A stretch of 64,000 bases of DNA from Haloarcula amylovorans (GTDB taxonomy: Archaea; Halobacteriota; Halobacteria; Halobacteriales; Haloarculaceae). Below the pieces are notes generated by a model that saw only the letters and a list, made by a program, of their open reading frames with translations, made no database searches and was not told where the DNA came from. Position numbers and translations under genes: made by a program. Of the stretch, positions 13,915-21,457 are shown one piece after another; within the stretch, counting starts at the first letter, position 1; the number at the start of each line of letters is the position of its first letter. The stretch lies in assembly GCF_004681185.1 (NCBI RefSeq), contig NZ_SRIF01000001.1, forward strand, positions 868,001 through 932,000. Direction: 5' to 3'.

Positions 13915-14448
13915 ATGTCATCAATCGAACTGACGCCCAGTCAGAAAAATATTCTGCAGGAGCTCGTAAATCTATACCGCGAGAGCGAGACAGCAGTAAA
14001 GGGCGAGGACATCGCAGAGAAGGTTGACAGAAACCCAGGCACGATCCGAAACCAGATGCAGAGTCTGAAAGCGCTCCAACTGGTCGAGGGCGTCCCCGGC
14101 CCGAAAGGCGGGTACAAGCCGACCGCGACGGCCTACGACGCCCTCCAGATTCAGGACATGGACCAGGCCGCCGAGGTCCCACTGCGCCACAACGGTGACC
14201 TCGTCGAACACGCGAACGTCGAAGAGATCGACCTGACGAGCGTTCACCATCCCGAGGAGTGCCGTGCCGAGATTCAGCTGCAAGGCTCCATCTCCGCGTT
14301 CCACGAGGGAGACTCCGTCACCGTCGGCCCGACGCCTCTCTCGAAACTCCAGATCATCGGAACCCTGGAGGGCAAAGACGACACCAACAACAAACTCATC
14401 CTCACCATCGACGACATGCGGGCCCCTGCCGGCGAACCCGAGCACTAG
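13915..14448 (+). CDS. Rrf2/MarR-like winged-helix transcriptional regulator
   Basis: A 177-residue protein. Residues 1-65 form a winged helix (LTPSQKNILQELVNLYRES, GEDIAEKVDRNPGTIRNQMQ, LVEGVPGPKGGYKPT). The rest is a beta-rich domain conserved in haloarchaeal regulators usually labelled Rrf2-like. No Fe-S cysteine cluster like that of IscR is present; the single Cys is in HHPEECRAE. The ATG at 13915 is preceded by a CCTTTAAGG TATA-like sequence about 25 nt upstream, so the leader is very short. A T6 run follows the stop. Targets are unknown. Confidence 0.75.
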   Translation: MSSIELTPSQKNILQELVNLYRESETAVKGEDIAEKVDRNPGTIRNQMQSLKALQLVEGVPGPKGGYKPTATAYDALQIQDMDQAAEVPLRHNGDLVEHANVEEIDLTSVHHPEECRAEIQLQGSISAFHEGDSVTVGPTPLSKLQIIGTLEGKDDTNNKLILTIDDMRAPAGEPEH

Positions 14449-14456
14449 TCGGTCTC

Positions 14457-14462
14457 TTTTTT
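14457..14462 (+). terminator. T-run after the Rrf2-like gene
   Basis: A run of six T begins 8 bp after the stop codon (GGTCTCTTTTTTCTCC). It is the typical archaeal oligo-T termination signal, with no strong stem beside it. Confidence 0.5.
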
Positions 14463-14573
14463 CTCCGCTCGGTATGCGTGCGTCTCTCATCCCTGTCCCA
14501 CGTTATCACGGTTTAGTCGGTCTCTGATGGCGATTCCGTAGCCTTTGTATCACCCCACCACCGAGACGGGAGT

Positions 14574-15737
14574 ATGACTGACAAGGTCGTCGTGCTCGGT
14601 GCTGGCTACGCCGGTGCAGGCGCTGTCAAGAGCCTCGAAGACGAACTGAACGGCGAAGCCGACGTGACGTGGATCTCCGATACCGACTACCACCTCGTCC
14701 TCCACGAGTCCCACCGCTGCATCCGGGACCCGACCATTCAGGACAAGATCGCTATCCCCGTTCACGAGATCAAAGAGCCGACGACCAAGTTCGTCCAGGC
14801 CACCGTCGCCGACATCGACACCGACGACCGCGAAGTCGTCTTAGACGACGATTCGACGGTCGATTACGACTACCTGCTGGTCGGTCTCGGCTCCCAGACC
14901 GCCTTCTTCGGCATCGACGGGCTCAAAGAGTACGCCCACACGCTCAAGAGTCTCGACGACGCGCTGGGCATCCACGACGCCATCCAACAGGCCGCCCGCG
15001 AGGCTTCCCAGAGCGACCCCGCGCAAGTCGTCGTCGGCGGTGCCGGTCTCTCCGGCATCCAGACCTCCGGCGAAATCGCCAAGTTCCGCGACGAACACCG
15101 CGCACCCATCGACATCCACCTCGTCGAGGGACTGGACGACGTCTTCCCCGGCAACGACCCCGAACTCCAGGGCGCGCTCCGCAAGCGACTGGAGGCCCGC
15201 GATATCAACATCATGTGCGGCGACTTCATCGGCGAAGTCGACGAGGAGACCGTCTACATCGGCGACGAGGAGGAACTCGACTACGACGTCCTCATCTGGA
15301 CCGGCGGGATCACCGGCCGCGACTGCGTCCGCGACGTAGACATAGAGAAGGACGAGCGCAACCACCGCATCCACTCCGAGGGCGACTTCCAGACCGAGGA
15401 CGAGCGCGTCTTCGCCATCGGCGACTGCGCCCTCATCGAGCAGCCCGGCGAACAGCCCGCGCCGCCGACGGCACAGGCCGCCTGGCAGGCCGCCGAAGTC
15501 GCCGGTGAGAACCTCGCTCGCGCCGTCCGTAGCCAGCCCCTGAAGACCTGGACCCACAAGGACAAGGGAACCGTCATCTCTGTCGGCGACGAGGCCGTCG
15601 CCCACGACGTGATGGGCGTCCCCATCGACACGTTCGGCGGCCTCCCGGCCGAGTTACTCAAAAAGGGCATCGCCACCAACTGGATCAACGACGTTGCTGG
15701 CCTCGGCCGCGCCGTGAAGGCGTGGCCGGACATGTAG
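14574..15737 (+). CDS. ndh: NDH-2 type NADH dehydrogenase / FAD-dependent oxidoreductase
   Basis: A 387-residue two-dinucleotide-fold flavoprotein. The N-terminal FAD site is VVLGAGYAGAGAVKSL. The NAD site is VVVGGAGLSGIQTSGEIA near residue 150. The FAD ribityl motif is FAIGDCALIE, followed by PTAQAAWQAAEV. This order and the C-terminal GLPAELLKKGI amphipathic region fit single-subunit type II NADH:quinone dehydrogenases at the inner face of the membrane, which oxidise NADH without pumping. Sulfide:quinone reductase is the main alternative, but its redox cysteines are not seen. A CTTTTTG run follows the stop. Confidence 0.85.
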   Translation: MTDKVVVLGAGYAGAGAVKSLEDELNGEADVTWISDTDYHLVLHESHRCIRDPTIQDKIAIPVHEIKEPTTKFVQATVADIDTDDREVVLDDDSTVDYDYLLVGLGSQTAFFGIDGLKEYAHTLKSLDDALGIHDAIQQAAREASQSDPAQVVVGGAGLSGIQTSGEIAKFRDEHRAPIDIHLVEGLDDVFPGNDPELQGALRKRLEARDINIMCGDFIGEVDEETVYIGDEEELDYDVLIWTGGITGRDCVRDVDIEKDERNHRIHSEGDFQTEDERVFAIGDCALIEQPGEQPAPPTAQAAWQAAEVAGENLARAVRSQPLKTWTHKDKGTVISVGDEAVAHDVMGVPIDTFGGLPAELLKKGIATNWINDVAGLGRAVKAWPDM

Positions 15738-15741
15738 TACC

Positions 15742-15747
15742 TTTTTG
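15742..15747 (+). terminator. T-run after ndh
   Basis: CTTTTTG lies within 10 bp of the ndh stop codon and is a typical archaeal termination signal. Confidence 0.5.
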
Positions 15748-15850
15748 TGACTCGGGTTTCCTCGCGCCCTTCGGGCGCTGCGGGAACCGCGTGGCAGCAA
15801 AGCCGTCACGTCATGCGATCGCGGCCGCAGGAGCGCAGCGACAGCAGGCT

Positions 15851-15871
15851 CGTCAGAGCGGAGCTCTGACG
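15851..15871. repeat. 9-bp perfect hairpin in the ndh-udp gap
   Basis: CGTCAGAGC and GCTCTGACG are separated by GGA. The hairpin sits between two convergent genes (ndh and the nucleoside phosphorylase) in a 254-bp gap with no ORF. It could be a bidirectional transcript-end structure, but no T-run adjoins it. Confidence 0.5.
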
Positions 15872-15991
15872 GCGAAACCGCGCCTCAGTTCTTCGGCGCG
15901 TATGCTTCTCAGGCAGCCCTGCCCTTCCCCGTTTTCGCTCGGACGCGACTGTCGCCGCGTCACTCGCTCTCGGCCCACAGCCATCGCTCCG

Positions 15992-16816
15992 CTACCGCTC
16001 GATGGATAGCCCAGCGTGCCAGCCGTCGGCGTCCGCTGCTTCGACCGCGTCGTCCATTCGTTCCAGATACGTAACTGCGAGGGTGGCACACTTCGCGGCT
16101 TTGCGCTCACCTTCCGTACGGAACTCGCCGGTCTCACGGTTAGCGTAGACCGTACAGACCGCGCCTGCTCGCAGGCCGTAGATGCTGGCGAGCGTGAGGA
16201 TGCTCGCGGCCTCCATCTCGAAGTTGAGGACGCCAGCCTCGCGGAGTTCTGCTATTTTCTCGTCGCTGTCGCGGGCCTCGAAACCCTCGAAACCGGGTCG
16301 CGACTGGCCAGGGTAGAAACTGTCCGTCGAGCAGGTCACGCCGAGGTGGTAGTCGTAGTCCAGTTCCTCGGCAGCGGCGACGAGCGCCGAGACGACGCGG
16401 TGGTCCGCGCTCGCGGGGTAGTCCTCGCGGACGTACTCCTTGCTCGTGCCCTCTTGTCTGACCGCGCCGGTCGTTATGATCAGGTCGCCGACGCTAGCCT
16501 CGGGTTGGATGGCCCCGCAGGACCCGACGCGGAGGAAGGTGTCCGCGCCGACGCGGGCCAGTTCCTCGACGGCGATGGCGGCGGACGGCGAGCCGATTCC
16601 CGTCGACGTGACCGAGACGGGAGTTCCCTCGTGAGTGCCCGTGGCGGTGCGGTACTCCCGATGTTCGCCGACGATTTCGTGGTCGTCCCAGCCCTCGACG
16701 ACTTTCTCGACGCGTTCGGGGTTGCCCGGGAGGAGGACGCTGTCGGCCACGTCTTCGGGACCGACTTCGAGGTGGTACTGCTCGTCGTCATTCGGGTCCT
16801 CGCTGTCGCCGGTCAT
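15992..16816 (-). CDS. udp: Nucleoside (uridine) phosphorylase
   Basis: A 274-residue PNP/UDP-family phosphorylase. The N-terminal phosphate-binding region is LLPGNPERVEKV. Further motifs are STGIGSPSAAIAVEEL, VGSCGAIQ and, late, FEMEAASILTLASIYGLRAG, which fits the uridine phosphorylase branch. It cleaves (uridine) nucleosides with phosphate to base plus ribose-1-phosphate. Its start overlaps the stop of cdd by four bases, making cdd-udp a coupled operon that continues from the mutase gene. That context (cytidine to uridine to ribose-1-phosphate) supports pyrimidine nucleosides as substrates. Confidence 0.88.
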   Translation of the reverse strand: MTGDSEDPNDDEQYHLEVGPEDVADSVLLPGNPERVEKVVEGWDDHEIVGEHREYRTATGTHEGTPVSVTSTGIGSPSAAIAVEELARVGADTFLRVGSCGAIQPEASVGDLIITTGAVRQEGTSKEYVREDYPASADHRVVSALVAAAEELDYDYHLGVTCSTDSFYPGQSRPGFEGFEARDSDEKIAELREAGVLNFEMEAASILTLASIYGLRAGAVCTVYANRETGEFRTEGERKAAKCATLAVTYLERMDDAVEAADADGWHAGLSIER

Positions 16817-17199
16817 CTATCTAGATGCGACCGCGAGATGGTCGTCGGGAGCAGCTCGCCGAGCGTGTACTCTTTGGCGTCATCGCCGTCGGTGTAGATG
16901 CGAAAGGACGCGTCACAGAACTCCGAAAGGGTCTGTCGGCACATCCCGCAGGGCGTGACGCCGTCGCGCTCGGCCGACGTGACGGCGAGGCGCTCGAACT
17001 CGCGGTGGCCGTCTCTGACCGCGCTGCCGATGGCCACCTCCTCGGCGTGGAGGCTGTTACTATAATTGGCGTTCTCGATGTTACAGCCCGTGTACACCGA
17101 GCCGTCGGCGGTTTCGATGGCTGCGCCGACGCGATACTCCGAGTAGGGGGCGTAGGAGGACTCCATCGCCTCGCGGGCGGCTTCCAGCAGGTCGTCCAT
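16813..17199 (-). CDS. cdd: Cytidine deaminase
   Basis: A 128-residue homotetrameric-type cytidine deaminase. The zinc site is H51-A52-E53 (the Glu is the proton shuttle) plus C84 and C87 in PCGMCRQ. The substrate loop is GCNIENANYSNSLHAEE. It deaminates cytidine and deoxycytidine to uridine and deoxyuridine. It lies 51 bp after the mutase gene and overlaps udp by four bases, so the three genes form one leftward nucleoside-salvage operon. Confidence 0.95.
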   Translation of the reverse strand: MDDLLEAAREAMESSYAPYSEYRVGAAIETADGSVYTGCNIENANYSNSLHAEEVAIGSAVRDGHREFERLAVTSAERDGVTPCGMCRQTLSEFCDASFRIYTDGDDAKEYTLGELLPTTISRSHLDR

Positions 17200-17250
17200 A
17201 CCGGCGGGTCGGCCGGCCGGGGCAAATAGTCACCGGCGGTTTTACTGTCG

Positions 17251-18606
17251 CTATTCGGCGAACTCGATGGCCGCCTCGACGACGGTCCGAACCTCGGCGA
17301 CGAGTTCGTCCACGTCGTCGCTCTCGGCGTAGATTCGCACGTACGGCTCGGTGCCGCTCGGTCGGACGAGCGTCCACGAGTCGTCTGGAAAGGAGAGTCG
17401 GACGCCGTAGGTCGTCGAGACGCTCGCCTCGGGGAACGCGTCCGGGAGCGTCTCCCCGATGCGGACCATCGCTTCGGCTTTCCGTTCGTCGGGACAGTCG
17501 ACGCTGATCTTTCGGTAGGGGCGCTCCGTGACTGTTTTCCGTCGGTCCTCCAGCGACTCTGCGGCGAACAGTCGCGTGAGGACCGCGGCGCTGACGACGC
17601 CGTCGATCCAGCCGCCGAAAGCCGTGTGGAGGTGTTTCCACGGTTCGGCGGCGAAGACGACTACCGTATCCGCGTCGCCGGCCGCTCGTTCGCGGGCGAC
17701 GCCCTCGTGGAGCGCGCCCAGATGGACGCGCTCGACGCGCCCGCCCGCCGCCGCGACTCGCTCGTCGATGCGTCCCGACGCGTTGGGCGTCGTGACGACT
17801 ACTGGGTCGGCGGCGGCCGACGCTCGGACGTAGTGTTCGGCGAGCATCGCCAGAATCGTGTCCTCGTGGACCACGTCGCCGTCGCCGTTCACGACGACGA
17901 GCCTGTCGGCGTCGCCGTCCTGTCCGATGCCGAAGTCGACATCCGTCGCGGCGACGAACGACCGGAACTTCGAGAGGGTCTCGGCCGTCGGCTTGCTCCC
18001 TCTGGCCGGGAAGTAGCCGTCGACGTTGGCTTCGGTCGCGCGGACGTCGGCACCCAGCGCGCTGAGGACCTGCGGCGTGGCGACGCCGGCCATCCCGTTG
18101 CCGCAGTCGACGGCCACCGTCAGGCCCTCGGGGTCAGCGCCGTGCCCTCGCGCGTACTCGGCGACCGCCTCGCGGTACGCCGGGAGCACGTCGGTTCGTC
18201 TCGGCTGACCCCACTCGCCCCACGCCGTTGGGTCGTCGCCGTCGGTCATCCGGTCCTCGATTCGGCCCTCCGCGTCGCCGTCGTACTCCTGCCCGTCCTC
18301 GAACAGCTTGATGCCGTTATCCGTCGGCGGGTTGTGACTCGCCGTCACCATCACGCCTCGGCGACCCCGAGAGGCGTAGGCCAGCGCGGGCGTCGGGACC
18401 TGTCCGACCGACACGACATCGGCTCCGGCGCTCTCCAACCCGGCGGTCAGCGCCGCGGCCAGCGCCGGCGAACTCACCCGCCCGTCGTGACCGAGCACGA
18501 ACTCCCCGGCGTCACGGCCTGCCGCCCGCCCCACTCGAAGCGCGAGTTCGGGGGTCACTCGCTCGACGACGTCCCCACGGATTCCGGCAGTCCCGAACAG
18601 GTTCAT
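17251..18606 (-). CDS. Phosphohexomutase-family enzyme, possible phosphopentomutase
   Basis: A 451-residue alpha-D-phosphohexomutase with the four usual domains. The phosphoserine is S90 in TASHNP, the magnesium loop is DGDADR (230-235), and the phosphate-binding loop is RPSGTEPY (415-422). The sugar-selecting loop, usually GGExSGH, instead reads AAEPWKH (E321), so the glucose/mannose/glucosamine assignment is uncertain. It heads an operon with cytidine deaminase and a nucleoside phosphorylase that makes ribose-1-phosphate. I infer that it may act on pentose phosphates, converting ribose-1-P to ribose-5-P. The ATG at 18606 starts exactly at MNLFGTAGIRG; the longer open frame upstream is not coding. 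Confidence 0.8.
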   Translation of the reverse strand: MNLFGTAGIRGDVVERVTPELALRVGRAAGRDAGEFVLGHDGRVSSPALAAALTAGLESAGADVVSVGQVPTPALAYASRGRRGVMVTASHNPPTDNGIKLFEDGQEYDGDAEGRIEDRMTDGDDPTAWGEWGQPRRTDVLPAYREAVAEYARGHGADPEGLTVAVDCGNGMAGVATPQVLSALGADVRATEANVDGYFPARGSKPTAETLSKFRSFVAATDVDFGIGQDGDADRLVVVNGDGDVVHEDTILAMLAEHYVRASAAADPVVVTTPNASGRIDERVAAAGGRVERVHLGALHEGVARERAAGDADTVVVFAAEPWKHLHTAFGGWIDGVVSAAVLTRLFAAESLEDRRKTVTERPYRKISVDCPDERKAEAMVRIGETLPDAFPEASVSTTYGVRLSFPDDSWTLVRPSGTEPYVRIYAESDDVDELVAEVRTVVEAAIEFAE

Positions 18607-18835
18607 ATCCGTCACTCGGGCCGGTTCCTGTATAGTTCTCCCGCTCTCTGGACGAATAGAGCAGTGGCGCGCACCCACGGGGACGCGAGCGAAGCGACCC
18701 CGCGAGCGTCCCCTTGGTACGTGCGAGGGACGAGTAGCGCAGCGACGCGAGCAACGCAGTCGGTTGGGGAGGCGTGTGGCTGTCGAGCGTTGATATGCGG
18801 GAGAGCATCCGAGCGAACGGAGTGAGCGAGGGTCA

Positions 18836-18867
18836 CCGGAATCGCCGGCGGCGATTCCGGCCTTTTT
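18836..18867 (+). terminator. Orphan hairpin and T-run
   Basis: A perfect 11-bp stem, CCGGAATCGCC/GGCGATTCCGG with a GGC loop, is followed by CCTTTTT. It has the same design as the gyrA terminator. Both flanking genes are on the minus strand, so nothing annotated ends here. Confidence 0.55.
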
Positions 18868-18897
18868 CACCCGCGTTTTTCGAGGAGGGTTCCCACA

Positions 18898-18936
18898 GGC
18901 CGCCGAAGGCGGCCGAGGAAACCCGACGAAGAAAAA
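18898..18936 (-). terminator. psmB 3' T-run and hairpin
   Basis: Read leftward from the psmB stop, the sequence is CACCTTTTTCTTC (T5 at 18932-18936). A GGCCGCC/GGCGGCC stem with a TTC loop (18898-18914) comes further down. The oligo-T just past the stop is the likely termination signal. Confidence 0.5.
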
Positions 18937-18942
18937 GGTGGT

Positions 18943-19659
18943 CTAGAGTAGTTCGTCGAAGTCGTACCCCTGAATGTCGACGCCGTCGCTCGTGATATCG
19001 GCGAGGAAGATGCCGTTCCCGGAGCCGGTGTCGCGCTCGGCGGCGGCCTTGATCGAGGCGGCGGCGACTTCGCGGGCCTCCTCGTTGCTCATGTCGTCCT
19101 CGTAGCGGTCTTCGAGCGTCCCGTAGGCGACGGTGAGCCCCGAGCCGGTGACGGTGTAGTCGTCTTTCATGACGCCGCCAGCGGGGTCGATCGAGTAGAC
19201 GTGGTGGCCCTCGCTGTCGACGCCGCCGAGAATCGGGTTGATGGCGAAGAAGGGACCGCCGCGGGCGAAGTTGCCCGCGAGCGTCGAGAGCGCCTGCATG
19301 CTCATCTCCTCGCCGCGGCGGGCCTCGTAGAGGTTGACCTCGGCGCGCAGCGAGCGGATAAAGGACTGGGCACCGCCGACGCTACCGACTAAGGTCAGCG
19401 CCGCTGTCGGGTGAATCTGCTCGACCTTCTGGACGTTCTTATTCGAGACGAAGCGGCCGCCCAGCGACGCTCGCATGTCCGTGGCGATGACGACGCCCTC
19501 GCTGGTCGTGATACCGATGGTCGTCGTCCCGGTCTTGTTGACCTTCTCGTCGTCACGGCTGCTCTGTTCGGGCAGCGACCCCACTTCCGGCTCGTAAGGG
19601 TCAGTCTGGAACTCGTCGGCCGTCTGGGGGCGTGAGAAGTCGGGAGTCGTGTCTCTCAT
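18943..19659 (-). CDS. psmB: Proteasome beta subunit
   Basis: A 238-residue archaeal 20S proteasome beta precursor. The propeptide of 44 residues ends at G44. Self-cleavage before T45 (KTG/TTTIGI) exposes the catalytic N-terminal Thr, leaving 194 residues, the normal mature length. Later motifs are ATDMRASLG, with the catalytic-site Asp and Arg region, and GSVGGAQSF. With alpha subunits it builds the 20S core for unfolded-protein degradation. The small membrane-protein gene lies 74 bp upstream on the same strand. A TTTTATC box is about 25-30 nt before the start, suggesting psmB's own promoter. Confidence 0.97.
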   Translation of the reverse strand: MRDTTPDFSRPQTADEFQTDPYEPEVGSLPEQSSRDDEKVNKTGTTTIGITTSEGVVIATDMRASLGGRFVSNKNVQKVEQIHPTAALTLVGSVGGAQSFIRSLRAEVNLYEARRGEEMSMQALSTLAGNFARGGPFFAINPILGGVDSEGHHVYSIDPAGGVMKDDYTVTGSGLTVAYGTLEDRYEDDMSNEEAREVAAASIKAAAERDTGSGNGIFLADITSDGVDIQGYDFDELL

Positions 19660-19733
19660 TACCGTTCCGTATCACTCCGGCGCTGATAAAACCTCTTTTT
19701 GTGGTGAGGCTGACCGCCTCCGGCCACTTTCGT

Positions 19734-19904
19734 CTACGCTCGTGCCTCTTCGTAGGCGTCGCTGAGCCCCGTTACCGCCCGGTCGATCGGGAGGCGCAGA
19801 CCGAAGCGTTCGGTGACCATCGCTAGGGGTAGTAGCACGATGCCGGCGAGCAGCGTGAGTTGATACAGCACGAGCAGCGTTGCGGAGTACAGTCGGGATT
19901 CCAT
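19734..19904 (-). CDS. Small single-span membrane protein
   Basis: A 56-residue ORF starting at the ATG at 19904. A hydrophobic segment of about 22 residues (LLVLYQLTLLAGIVLLPLA) follows a short N-terminus, and an amphipathic acidic tail ends in SDAYEEARA. The open frame extends upstream, but that part is not protein-like. Codon use is that of a real gene and the position directly upstream of psmB is informative. I recognise similar short proteins beside haloarchaeal proteasome genes but no function. Confidence 0.6.
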   Translation of the reverse strand: MESRLYSATLLVLYQLTLLAGIVLLPLAMVTERFGLRLPIDRAVTGLSDAYEEARA

Positions 19905-20179
19905 CGTCCCTCGATAGCTGGCAGGGAGACACCCGTATAAATACTTTCTGCACAACTCACAAACATGCAACGACGTTCGTGATAGATAACCACGCCGCAG
20001 TCTGGCGATTAAACCAAAGTTGAAGAAAAGACAACTCAATGAGAGTAGCCCGGCCGAACGGGCGTAACTGGAGCATTGGAATGGCTCGGCGTTCTCGTAA
20101 CTTATGACGATAGTAACGGTGACGTGCGCAGCGGACGCGAATCAAAACAAACGAGTAGCCAGGCCGTGAGGCTCTTCGT

Positions 20180-20548
20180 ATGAACTACCTGGTGGCGATG
20201 GAAGCAGCCTGGTTGGTCCGTGACGTAGACGACATCGACGACGCCATCGGCGTCGCGGTGAGCGAAGCCGGCAAGCGCCTCAACGAAGCCGAGATGGACT
20301 ACGTCGAGGTGGAAGTCGGCGCGACCGGTTGCCCCGCCTGCGGCGAACCGTTCGACTCAGCGTTCATCGCGGCCGATACCGCCCTCGTCGGATTGGTACT
20401 GGAGATGGACGTGTTCAACGCCGAATCGACCGAACACGCTCAGCGCATCGCCAAGAGCGAGATCGGCGGTGCCCTCCGTGACGTTCCGCTGAAGGTCATC
20501 GAGGTCTTCGAAACCGAGGAGGACGACGAGAGCGAAGCCCAAGCCTGA
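20180..20548 (+). CDS. UPF0212 / DUF555 protein
   Basis: A 122-residue protein matching the archaeal UPF0212 family from its first residues ([16 protein letters not shown]). A CxxC pair at C51 and C54 ([10 protein letters not shown]) suggests zinc binding or redox activity. The tail is acidic. The function of the family is unknown. It is transcribed rightward from a 275-bp gap shared with the minus-strand membrane-protein gene. A GCTTTTTG run follows about 30 bp after the stop. Confidence 0.85.
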   Translation: MNYLVAMEAAWLVRDVDDIDDAIGVAVSEAGKRLNEAEMDYVEVEVGATGCPACGEPFDSAFIAADTALVGLVLEMDVFNAESTEHAQRIAKSEIGGALRDVPLKVIEVFETEEDDESEAQA

Positions 20549-20612
20549 ACGAGGCAAACGGCCGCCGTATCGAGCCGGTGGCTTTTTGTATTACCTATAG
20601 TTATCGTGGGTC

Positions 20613-21155
20613 ATGGACTTACCCACGCCCGACGACTTGCGGGAGCGGCGAAACGAACTCGACCTGACCCAGAGCGAACTGGCCGAGCGTGCCGACGTCT
20701 CCCAACCGCTCATCGCTCGTATCGAGGGTGGCGACGTGGACCCGCGGCTCTCGACGCTGCGACGCATCGTCAACGCGCTCGACGAGGCCGAAGGCGGGAT
20801 CGTCCGAGCACGCGATGTCATGAACTCGCCGGTCATCGGCGTCGCGCCCGACGACTCCGTCCACGAGAGCAAGCAACTGATGGACGAGAAGGGGTACTCG
20901 CAGGTTCCGGTCATCCGCGACGGCGCGCCGCAGGGACTCATCGGCAACTCCGACATCCGCCAGCGGCCGGAGGAGAATGTCGGCGAACTCCCCGTCGCCG
21001 AGGTGATGCACGAGTCAATCGCCACTGTCGAACCCGACGCGACCATCGACGAGGTGGATGCGTATCTCAACCACAACGCCGCTGTGATGGTCGTCGAGGA
21101 CGGCGAGACGGTCGGCGTTATCACGGAGGCCGACATCGCCCGGACCGTGAGCTAA
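20613..21155 (+). CDS. XRE-type HTH regulator with paired CBS domains
   Basis: A 180-residue protein. Residues 5-60 are a Cro/C1-type helix-turn-helix (LRERRNELDLTQSELAERADVSQPLIARIEGG, interrupted here only by wording; DPRLSTLRRI). Two CBS domains follow (MNSPVIGVAPDDSVHESKQL from about 70, and VMHESIATVEPDATIDEV). CBS pairs bind adenine nucleotides, so this is likely a nucleotide-sensing transcription factor. The start is 64 bp after the DUF555 stop. Conserved in haloarchaea; targets unknown. Confidence 0.88.
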   Translation: MDLPTPDDLRERRNELDLTQSELAERADVSQPLIARIEGGDVDPRLSTLRRIVNALDEAEGGIVRARDVMNSPVIGVAPDDSVHESKQLMDEKGYSQVPVIRDGAPQGLIGNSDIRQRPEENVGELPVAEVMHESIATVEPDATIDEVDAYLNHNAAVMVVEDGETVGVITEADIARTVS

Positions 21156-21256
21156 CTGGTGGTACGCGCTCCCATCCCTCATACTCTCCTTTGAAGATGG
21201 GTGAAAACGGCCTTTTCTCCGCCGTAAACGCGCCCTAATCGTGAGAACGGTCCCAG

Positions 21257-21265
21257 TATTATATA
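21257..21265 (+). promoter_or_regulatory. TATA box for the 53-residue protein gene
   Basis: TATTATATA is centred about 34 nt upstream of the ATG at 21295. That is the standard archaeal TATA position for a transcript with almost no leader, and it supports this start over the GTG at 21241, which lies before the TATA box. Confidence 0.6.
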
Positions 21266-21294
21266 CCGGTCGTCGCTGGAGTAGCAGTCGAGAC

Positions 21295-21456
21295 ATGCCA
21301 CCGACGGACACTTCGTTAGACTTTCATCTCGAAGCGGCACTCGCCACGGCCGAGGACGAGACGACATTGTATCACCTGCGCCAAGCGATGCAGTTGCGCA
21401 TCGCAGAAAACGAGAACGCCGCCAACGAACAGGCCGACGACCCACTTTCTGCCTGA
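21295..21456 (+). CDS. Small helical protein (53 residues)
   Basis: A 53-residue ORF with predicted helices (DFHLEAALATAEDETTLYHLRQAMQLRIAENENA) and an acidic C-terminus. The in-frame GTG at 21241 is rejected because the TATA box at 21257 lies inside that extension. Its end is 1 bp from the purM stop, convergent. It is unrecognised; length and acidity suit a small haloarchaeal regulatory or binding protein. Confidence 0.6.
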   Translation: MPPTDTSLDFHLEAALATAEDETTLYHLRQAMQLRIAENENAANEQADDPLSA

Positions 21457-21457
21457 G

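Larger units (their letters stand above)
18607..18942. other. 336-bp intergenic region, mutase to psmB
   Basis: I find no convincing gene here. The sequence is rich in GCGAGCGAAGCGA-like runs. It ends with a terminator-like hairpin on the plus strand at 18836-18867 although no plus-strand gene precedes it. It also contains the psmB 3' hairpin and T-run, read leftward. A plus-strand noncoding transcript would explain the orphan terminator. Confidence 0.5.

Noticed and set aside
17626-18825. 399-codon plus-strand frame across the mutase gene
   Set aside because: It is a mirror of the mutase codons and ends in the intergenic region; nothing protein-like is conserved. Its end does not explain the orphan hairpin convincingly.
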